DNA from: Phycisphaerae bacterium | GTDB lineage: Bacteria; Planctomycetota; Phycisphaerae; UBA1845; Fen-1342 | Reading direction: 5' to 3' | Length of the DNA: 48,635 nucleotides | Assembly: GCA_030612705.1 (NCBI GenBank) | Contig: JAUWNI010000014.1 | Coordinates: 1 to 48,635 of the forward strand | Shown: positions 40,429-48,635 of the stretch, piece by piece | Layout of the letters: the number at the start of each line of letters is the position of its first letter | Position numbering within the stretch: position 1 is the stretch's first letter | Notes under the pieces: generated by a model | The model's input: the letters and a program-made list of their open reading frames with translations, nothing else | What the model was told of the DNA's origin: nothing | Databases searched by the model: none | Translations under genes and position numbers: made by a program

Positions 40429-41826
40429 ATGAAGTTCGATACGATTATCCGAGGGGGGCGCCTTGTTACCGCGACCGAGACGGTGCGCGCCGATCTTGGG
40501 ATTCGAGGCGAGAAGATCGTTGCCATCGGCAATCAACTGGCCGGGACGCGGCACGACGCGGCGCGTGTGATCAACGCCCGGGGTCGTTACGTGATCCCCG
40601 GAGGCGTCGACGTACACGTGCACCTGGCGCTGCCGTTTTGCGGGACCGTGTCGGCGGATGATTACGACTCCGGGACGCGGGCGGCGGCTTGCGGCGGTGT
40701 CACCACGCTGATCGATTTCGCGACGCCTTATGGGAAAGAGACGCTGCCGCGAGCGTTGGAGAATTGGCGGGCCCGGGCCGAGGGCAAGTCCTGCGTCGAT
40801 TATTCGTTTCATATGTGCATTACGAATTGGCAACGCCAGAAGAAGGATGTTCAGCGGATCATCGATCAGGGGGTTCCGACGTTCAAACAGTTCATGATCT
40901 ACGCCAAGCAGGGTTGGCAGTCGGATGACGCGGACATGTATAGCGCTTTGGAAACACTGCGCGATCTGGGCGGGATGCTTTGCGTTCACGCCGAGTCGAG
41001 CCGGGTGCTTGACCTGCTGATCGAGCGGCACCACAGCCGCGCCGAGATGAAGAAACACGGGGCGTACCTGCACACGCTGACACGGCCGAATTTCGTCGAG
41101 GTCGAGGCGATCGAGCGGGCCATCCGCTGGGCCAAGGCGACCGGCGGGCGGCTGTTCATCGTGCACATGAGCACCGGCGAAGGGGCGGATCTGGTGAAAC
41201 GCGCGCGGGAAGAGGGTGTCAACGTGCTGGCGGAAACGTGTGCCCAGTACCTCGCCCTCGATGACAGCGTCTTCGCCGGGAAGGACGGGCATCTCTACGC
41301 GACCTGTCCGCAATTGAAGAAACCCCGCGATCAGAAGCGACTGTGGGAGGGGCTGAAGCGCGGCGAGGTGTGCTCGGTCTCAACCGATACGTGTACGTTC
41401 ACCCGCAAGCAGAAGGCGATGTGGAAGGGCGACTGGACCAGGATTCCGATGGGCATGCCGGGGTTGGAAACGCTGCTGCCGATCGTCTACACGCGGGGCG
41501 TGCTCGGGCGGCGGCTGACGGTGAACGAGTTCGTGGACAAGTGCTGCACCGCGCCGGCCAAAATCATGGGTCTGTATCCGCGCAAAGGCGCGCTGCGGAT
41601 CGGCAGCGACGCTGACGTGACAATCATCCATCCGACTAACAAGCGCAAGGTCGATTGGCGGAAGATGCAGACGAACTGCGACTGGAGCCCGTTCCATGGT
41701 TGGGAATTGGCCGGCTTCGCGGAACATACCTTCTGTCGCGGAAGGCAGGTGGTCGAGGACTACAAGTTCGTGGGTCGCAACGGACATGGCAAGTTCATCC
41801 CGCGGTCGAACCCCGGGCGGCCATAG
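40429..41826 (+). CDS. Dihydropyrimidinase/hydantoinase-family amidohydrolase
   Basis: 465 residues; ATG 40429 follows GAGGG. The metal-dependent hydrolase motifs are H63/H65 (DVHVHLALPF), H187 (LCVHAES), H246 (FIVHMST) and D320 (SVSTDTCTF). The carbamylated lysine usually in FKxFMxYK appears displaced: here FKQFMIYAK, with Ala at the expected position and K160 one further. Downstream STDTCTF also replaces the usual SDHCPF. Ring opening of dihydropyrimidines is the expected reaction, supported by the adjoining dihydropyrimidine dehydrogenase gene 25 bp downstream. The active-site shifts leave a related cyclic amide as an alternative substrate. Confidence 0.88.
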   Translation: MKFDTIIRGGRLVTATETVRADLGIRGEKIVAIGNQLAGTRHDAARVINARGRYVIPGGVDVHVHLALPFCGTVSADDYDSGTRAAACGGVTTLIDFATPYGKETLPRALENWRARAEGKSCVDYSFHMCITNWQRQKKDVQRIIDQGVPTFKQFMIYAKQGWQSDDADMYSALETLRDLGGMLCVHAESSRVLDLLIERHHSRAEMKKHGAYLHTLTRPNFVEVEAIERAIRWAKATGGRLFIVHMSTGEGADLVKRAREEGVNVLAETCAQYLALDDSVFAGKDGHLYATCPQLKKPRDQKRLWEGLKRGEVCSVSTDTCTFTRKQKAMWKGDWTRIPMGMPGLETLLPIVYTRGVLGRRLTVNEFVDKCCTAPAKIMGLYPRKGALRIGSDADVTIIHPTNKRKVDWRKMQTNCDWSPFHGWELAGFAEHTFCRGRQVVEDYKFVGRNGHGKFIPRSNPGRP

Positions 41827-41851
41827 GGCCGACGGTTGAGATGAGGTTAGC

Positions 41852-44455
41852 GTGACAGGTGAGAATGGGATTCTGACGCTACAGGGTGCGATTCAGGAGG
41901 CGGGTCGGTGTCTGCTCTGTTACGACGCGCCGTGCAACGCCGGCTGCGGAGCGGACACGGATCCCGCCGCGTTTATCCTGAAGTTGCGACTGGGGGACAT
42001 TCGTGGCGCCGTGCGAACATTGCGGCAGAACAACATCCTGGCCGCGACGTGCGCCCAAGTCTGCCCGACGTATCGCCTGTGCGTGGAAGGTTGTTCGCGG
42101 TCGGGCATCGACGAGCCGATCCGGATCGCCGAGTTGCAAGCCTTCCTGGCGGACTACGAACGCCGCGAGGGAATGCAGGTGCTGCGCGCTCCGGCCCCCG
42201 GCGACCGCAAAGTAGCGATCGTCGGTTCCGGTCCGGCTGGGCTTTCCGCCGCCGCCGGCTTGGCGATGAAGGGCTATGCCGTTGTCGTATTCGAGAAAAT
42301 GCCCGAGCCCGGCGGCTTGCCGCGCTACGGCATTCCCGATCACCGCCTCTCGCAAGACCTGCTGAACTACGAGATCGGGCTGATCGAAAAGTTGGGCGTG
42401 CAATTCGAATGCCGCCAGTCGATCGGGTCGGCGGACGCATTGGAAGCCCTGCTCGCCGACGGCTACGACGCGGTTTTCCTTGCCGCGGGCGCTGACGAAC
42501 CATACCGCCTGAATATCCCGGGCAAAAACCTGGACGGCGTTCATCTCTGGGACACATTTCTTTCGCGGAGCAAGAGCGACCGGGGCAGACGCAAGCTCGG
42601 GAAAACCGTCAAGGGCAAGCGCGTCGTGGTCGTGGGCGGCGGCTCGGTTGCGATGAACTGCGCCGTCACGGCCAAGCGTCTGGGCGCCGCGCGAGTCTAC
42701 GCCGTCTCGCTGGAAGCGCCGGAAGAACTGCCCGCCGACGTTGACGAGAAAGCCCTGGCATTCAACGAGGGCGTCCGGTTCAAGCCCAATTGCCGCCTGA
42801 CCCGGTTCGTCGGCGAAGACGGACGGATCAAAGCCGTGCGCGGCGTGGAAATCCGTTGGAAGAAGCCGGGCCGTTTTGTCCCCGACAACGCCGAGGATAT
42901 CACCGGATCGACGTTCGTGTTGCCGACTGATGTCGTAGTGCAGGCGATCGGCGCCGGGTTGTCGGAGGGCTTGCGGGCCTTGCTGACCAAGCTCAAATGC
43001 GACAAGAGCGGCCGTCCCAAAACCAACGCCGAGACCATGCGAACCTCGCACAAGCGCATCTTCGCCGGCGGAGATCTGGCCGGGGCGGCCAAGACCGTCG
43101 CGTCCTCCGTGCTCGACGGCAAGAAAGCGGCTCAAGCCATCGCGGCGGCGTTCCCGCTGAGCAAACCGGTCAGCGCGCCGACGCGCGCGCGGCCCAGTTT
43201 GGAGATCGAGTTCCGCGGCTTGCGGTTCCGTAATCCGTTCTGCCTGTCGTCGTCGCCGGTGAGTAATACGGCGGAGATGATTGCCCGGGCGTTTGACGCC
43301 GGCTGGGGCGGGGCCGTTTTCAAGACGCTGAATCTCGAACGGGATTACCAGGTGGTCGATCCGACGCCGCGGCTCAACGCACTGCATCACGGCGATCAGC
43401 GTTTCGTGGGTTTGCAGAACATCGAGATGATCAGCGAGCGGCCGTACAAGCAGAATCTCAAGGACATCGCTTGGCTGAAGAAACACTATCCTGATCGCCC
43501 GCTGATTGTCAGCATCATGGGCTACTCCGACAAAGGTTGGGCCGAGTTGGCACGCGGCGCCGCTGACGCCGGCGCCGACATGCTCGAGCTGAACTTCTCG
43601 TGCCCGCAGATGGCGGTCGAGGGCGCCGGGCACAAGATCGGCCAAGCGCACGACCTGCTTGAACGCTACACGCGCGTAGTCAAGGAAAGCGTTTCCATAC
43701 CGGTGATGGCGAAAATGACGCCGAATATCACGGATATGGTCCCGCCGGCGCTGGCGGCCAAGCGCGGCGGGGCCGACGCGATCTCCGCGATCAACACGCT
43801 GCGGGCGATTACCGAGGTGGATCTGGATACGTTCGCCCCGCTGCCGATGATCCAAGGCCGCGGGTCGATCAGCGGATACTCGGGTCCGGCGGTCAAGCCG
43901 ATCGCGCTGCGCTTCGTGGCGGAACTGGCCCAGAGCAAGGAACTCGGCCTGCCGGTCTCCGGGCTCGGCGGAATGGAGACCTGGCAGGACGCCGTCATGT
44001 TTCTTCTGATGGGCGCCTCGAATCTACAAGCCACCACGGCCGTGATGCGCTACGGATATCGCATTATCGAATGTCTGTGCGGCGGGCTCGAAGACTACCT
44101 GGAGTCGAAGGGTTTCGAGTCGGTCACCGAATTGATCGGGCGCGGCTTGGAGTTCACGGTCGACCCATCCGAGCACCATCAGACCAGGCACGTGATCTCG
44201 AAGGTGGATCCCGACAAATGCATCGGCTGCGGTTTGTGTCACATTGTGTGCCACGACGGCGCCAACCAGGCGATGCAATTCGACTGCGAAAGTCGCAAGG
44301 CCGAGGTCGACCGCGACCGCTGCGTCGGTTGCCTGCTGTGCAAGCACGTCTGCCCGGTTTGGGATTGCATTACCACCGAGGAAACCGATACCCCGGTGGT
44401 TGGCGGCATGCACGAGACGGCGCTGGAGTTTGTCAAGACCGATCCACAAATCTGA
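41852..44455 (+). CDS. NAD(P)-dependent dihydropyrimidine dehydrogenase, single-chain (PreT-PreA fusion type)
   Basis: 867 residues, GTG 41852 with ATGAGG before it. N-terminal Fe-S domain with C20/23/28/32 and C67/71/77/81; FAD-binding VAIVGSGPAGLSAAAG (121-136) and a second Rossmann VVVVGGGSVAMNCA (257-270); then, from about 450, the dihydroorotate-dehydrogenase-like FMN barrel with NFSCPQ (catalytic C584) and GRGSISGYSGPAVKP; lastly two [4Fe-4S] motifs at C790-C800 and C824-C834. The domain order is that of mammalian DPYD, whereas E. coli splits it into PreT and PreA. It reduces uracil/thymine to the dihydro forms (or the reverse). With the dihydropyrimidinase gene upstream it gives the first two steps of reductive pyrimidine degradation; a beta-ureidopropionase is not in the window. 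Confidence 0.95.
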   Translation: MTGENGILTLQGAIQEAGRCLLCYDAPCNAGCGADTDPAAFILKLRLGDIRGAVRTLRQNNILAATCAQVCPTYRLCVEGCSRSGIDEPIRIAELQAFLADYERREGMQVLRAPAPGDRKVAIVGSGPAGLSAAAGLAMKGYAVVVFEKMPEPGGLPRYGIPDHRLSQDLLNYEIGLIEKLGVQFECRQSIGSADALEALLADGYDAVFLAAGADEPYRLNIPGKNLDGVHLWDTFLSRSKSDRGRRKLGKTVKGKRVVVVGGGSVAMNCAVTAKRLGAARVYAVSLEAPEELPADVDEKALAFNEGVRFKPNCRLTRFVGEDGRIKAVRGVEIRWKKPGRFVPDNAEDITGSTFVLPTDVVVQAIGAGLSEGLRALLTKLKCDKSGRPKTNAETMRTSHKRIFAGGDLAGAAKTVASSVLDGKKAAQAIAAAFPLSKPVSAPTRARPSLEIEFRGLRFRNPFCLSSSPVSNTAEMIARAFDAGWGGAVFKTLNLERDYQVVDPTPRLNALHHGDQRFVGLQNIEMISERPYKQNLKDIAWLKKHYPDRPLIVSIMGYSDKGWAELARGAADAGADMLELNFSCPQMAVEGAGHKIGQAHDLLERYTRVVKESVSIPVMAKMTPNITDMVPPALAAKRGGADAISAINTLRAITEVDLDTFAPLPMIQGRGSISGYSGPAVKPIALRFVAELAQSKELGLPVSGLGGMETWQDAVMFLLMGASNLQATTAVMRYGYRIIECLCGGLEDYLESKGFESVTELIGRGLEFTVDPSEHHQTRHVISKVDPDKCIGCGLCHIVCHDGANQAMQFDCESRKAEVDRDRCVGCLLCKHVCPVWDCITTEETDTPVVGGMHETALEFVKTDPQI

Positions 44456-44540
44456 GAGGTAAGCGGGACCGTCATTGGCTTGCCGAGCGGCGTGTGACGT
44501 GTTTCAATGCGCTCCGTCCACTTAAAGGAGGCATTGTTCA

Positions 44541-47280
<2,740 letters not shown>

Positions 47281-47343
47281 CGGTCGCGGCCCTGATCGGG
47301 AACGCATGAACCAGCGCTCTATTACCACATCATAGTGCGGGTT

Positions 47344-47423
47344 GTAGCGTTGGGTCTCCGTGCCCGACGTAGCAAACGAACGACCTTCGAAGACCTACGT
47401 CGGGCACAGAGACCCGACGCTAC
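47344..47423. terminator. 29-bp inverted repeat (R9) between convergent genes
   Basis: GTAGCGTTGGGTCTCCGTGC plus CCGACGTAG (47344-47372) pairs with the complementary arm at 47395-47423, two mismatches in 29; the loop is 22 bases. It lies between ligA (+) and the alanine-racemase-like gene (-), which converge, so it may work as a bidirectional terminator. No T-tract follows, and it equally looks like a REP-type element. Confidence 0.5.
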
Positions 47424-47476
47424 CCGTCAAACAACGCGTAACGGAACACTACAAGAATTGGGCGGTCGAGGACTTT

Positions 47477-48409
47477 TTACGGCGGGCTGTCAGCCCGTTT
47501 CGTGCTCGTCTTGTAATGACGAATCCCCATCGCGGTGTAGCGACAGAGCACCTCGTGTGGGCGAACGTTGAGTTCGCGGCCAAGCTCGGTTTCCGTCAAC
47601 GCCTCACCCAGCAGGATCACTTCGTCACCCGCGCGATCGGACGGGGCAACACTGATGCAGGTCGTGTTCATGCCAACCTCGAGGATGCGCTGTACGCGGC
47701 CGTTGATGATCACCGGACCGGGCGGAACGTGGTTGCTGTAGCCGCCGAGCATGATGCCCATGCGGCCATGTTCGAACCCGCGATAGCCGACCGGGCCGCT
47801 CGTCTCACGGACGGCGACTAGCCGCCCGGTCACGCGCACCGCCCCACGGTACAACGCCAACCCCGGCCGCACCGCGTCCAGCCAGGCTTCCGGACAATCC
47901 AGCAGCGACGTGGCGGCGACGTGCAAGCGGAGCGAGCGACCCTTGACGAGCGAACGCAACTTGCCGGCCGCCGACACGTCGTTGCCGTGCGTATACACCT
48001 CGCTAACCTCATAGTGTGAGAGTAGATCATCGAGTTGTTCCGGCTTGCAGCCTAGCCACTGCATACCCGCATCGACGTTGATCGCGACCGGCAGGCCGGC
48101 GAATTTCTCAGCCTGCCGCCGTTCGGTGACGGTTGGGCGCAACTGCAATTCGCGGTACTCGGCCGGCTCACCGTCGGGGGATCCCATTACCAACCCGGGT
48201 CGGTTCACCTCGCGAGCTTCATCGATCGTGAAGTAGGCGAACTCGTCGGCGACCGAAGCAAGTGCGTCGGTAACTTGCACCGCGCCCAGCCCGTAAGCGT
48301 CGGCCTTGACGACGGCGATCAGGGCAACGCCCGTTTTGGCGCGGATTGCCTCCGCCGACGCTCGAACCCGATCGAGATCGATTGTTACGTCAATATCTTC
48401 TGAACGCAT
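47477..48409 (-). CDS. Alanine racemase-like PLP enzyme (short form)
   Basis: 310 residues from ATG 48409 with AGGGGC upstream; typical alanine racemases have 360-380. The PLP-lysine motif AVVKADAYGLG (K35) is intact, as is the barrel end AVRPGLALYRG. The C-terminal beta domain has VGYRGFEHGRMGIMLGGYSNHVP where standard enzymes show YGATYTA ... IPIGYADG, so it belongs to a divergent branch; Y in VGYRG is a candidate catalytic Tyr. The middle of the barrel appears shortened. It may convert L-Ala to D-Ala for peptidoglycan or act on another amino acid. The last residues (KRADSPP) derive from a palindromic repeat, CGGGCTGTCAGCCCG. Confidence 0.75.
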   Translation of the reverse strand: MRSEDIDVTIDLDRVRASAEAIRAKTGVALIAVVKADAYGLGAVQVTDALASVADEFAYFTIDEAREVNRPGLVMGSPDGEPAEYRELQLRPTVTERRQAEKFAGLPVAINVDAGMQWLGCKPEQLDDLLSHYEVSEVYTHGNDVSAAGKLRSLVKGRSLRLHVAATSLLDCPEAWLDAVRPGLALYRGAVRVTGRLVAVRETSGPVGYRGFEHGRMGIMLGGYSNHVPPGPVIINGRVQRILEVGMNTTCISVAPSDRAGDEVILLGEALTETELGRELNVRPHEVLCRYTAMGIRHYKTSTKRADSPP

Positions 48410-48508
48410 GTTGCCCCTGCTGATCGCGAACCTCCCTGTCCACTCGATCTCAGTATATCGAAGCACGGAGGGCCGACAAACACAACTTTCGCTCGAAGAG
48501 CCCAAGAA

Positions 48509-48560
48509 GAGCCGCCGACTTCAGTCCGCGCGGTCCTTCGGGAAGGGTAAATTCTTCTCC
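48509..48560 (-). repeat. Palindromic repeat R2, half copy
   Basis: Reverse complement of the right half of the R2 element (18641-18692) with 47 of 52 positions equal, including GTCCTTCGGGAAGGGTAAAT. The other half is missing or replaced, so this copy cannot form the long stem; TCCTTCGGGAAGG gives a small one. Confidence 0.8.
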
Positions 48561-48596
48561 CCGAGGCGTTTTTCTCCCTTTATGCCCGTAAGCGGG

Positions 48597-48602
48597 TATA
48601 AT
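48597..48602 (+). promoter_or_regulatory. Possible -10 element for the gene at the right edge
   Basis: TATAAT in GCGGGTATAATCGCAG, 18 bases before ATG 48620. A -35 at the right spacing is not clear (TTTCTC at 48571-48576 is four bases too far). Confidence 0.3.
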
Positions 48603-48619
48603 CGCAGAGCGAGTCGAGT

Positions 48620-48635
48620 ATGAATATATTGCTAC
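48620..48635 (+). CDS. Possible start of a gene cut by the window edge
   Basis: ATG 48620 opens MNILL and runs off the window. The hydrophobic start is common in many families, so nothing can be said of function. GAGTCGAG precedes it and TATAAT lies just upstream. Only six codons are visible. Confidence 0.3.

Noticed and set aside
43590-43660. Loss of the catalytic Cys in the dihydropyrimidine dehydrogenase
   Set aside because: I first compared the wrong loop position; the catalytic Cys lies in the NFSCPQ segment (C584) and is conserved.
41879-43855. 658-codon minus-strand frame opposite the dihydropyrimidine dehydrogenase gene
   Set aside because: Same reasoning: the plus-strand protein has complete Fe-S, FAD, FMN and catalytic motifs; the antisense frame has none.

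Overview
The window is GC-rich bacterial chromosome. It most likely comes from a member of the Planctomycetota; a Phycisphaerae-like lineage is my guess at low confidence. The signs are a PEP-CTERM protein, an ECF sigma factor with a Cys-rich C-terminal extension, a ThiD2-ThiE fusion, a KDO (LPS) gene, many exported planctomycete-style proteins of unknown function, and many short palindromic repeats between genes. No rRNA, tRNA or CRISPR array is visible.

Layout. 1-10.9 kb: the start of a porin-like gene (minus), dnaE, a zinc-ribbon protein overlapping a lipoprotein gene, an RDD membrane protein, an exported protein, and a convergent HtrA-type protease. 11.2-18.3 kb: a nine-gene minus-strand operon. 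Read in transcription order it encodes a P-loop ATPase, the four subunits of a 2-oxoacid:ferredoxin oxidoreductase (delta, alpha, beta, gamma), a NuoE/NuoF/HoxU-like diaphorase, and a four-cluster ferredoxin. It looks like a machine that oxidises branched-chain or similar 2-oxoacids and passes electrons to NAD(P). No hydrogenase catalytic subunit is present. 18.9-23.8 kb: a membrane protein, ThiD2-ThiE, the ECF sigma factor and an M24 aminopeptidase. 24-30.7 kb: a lone type IIG restriction-modification gene, a metallophosphoesterase-lectin gene and a lipoprotein, separated from each other by near-identical palindromes. 30.8-40.1 kb: kdsB-pyrG, a PEP-CTERM protein, a HEAT-repeat protein, a transglutaminase-like lipoprotein and a sugar nucleotidyltransferase. 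40.4-48.6 kb: a dihydropyrimidinase/dihydropyrimidine dehydrogenase pair (reductive pyrimidine catabolism), a lipoprotein, ligA, an alanine-racemase-like gene, and the first bases of another gene.

The most unusual feature is the intergenic DNA. At least nine families of short repeats occur here. Five copies of one 81-82 bp palindrome (R1) all face the same way. Two MITE-like elements share the terminal inverted repeat TAGTGCTCTGTC but carry different inner palindromes. Two 35-bp direct repeats flank the 2-oxoacid oxidoreductase operon. An 8-bp tandem repeat lies in frame inside dnaE. Several genes take their stop codon, and sometimes their last residues, from such a repeat.

All calls come from reading the sequence and recalling family motifs. 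No database search was run.
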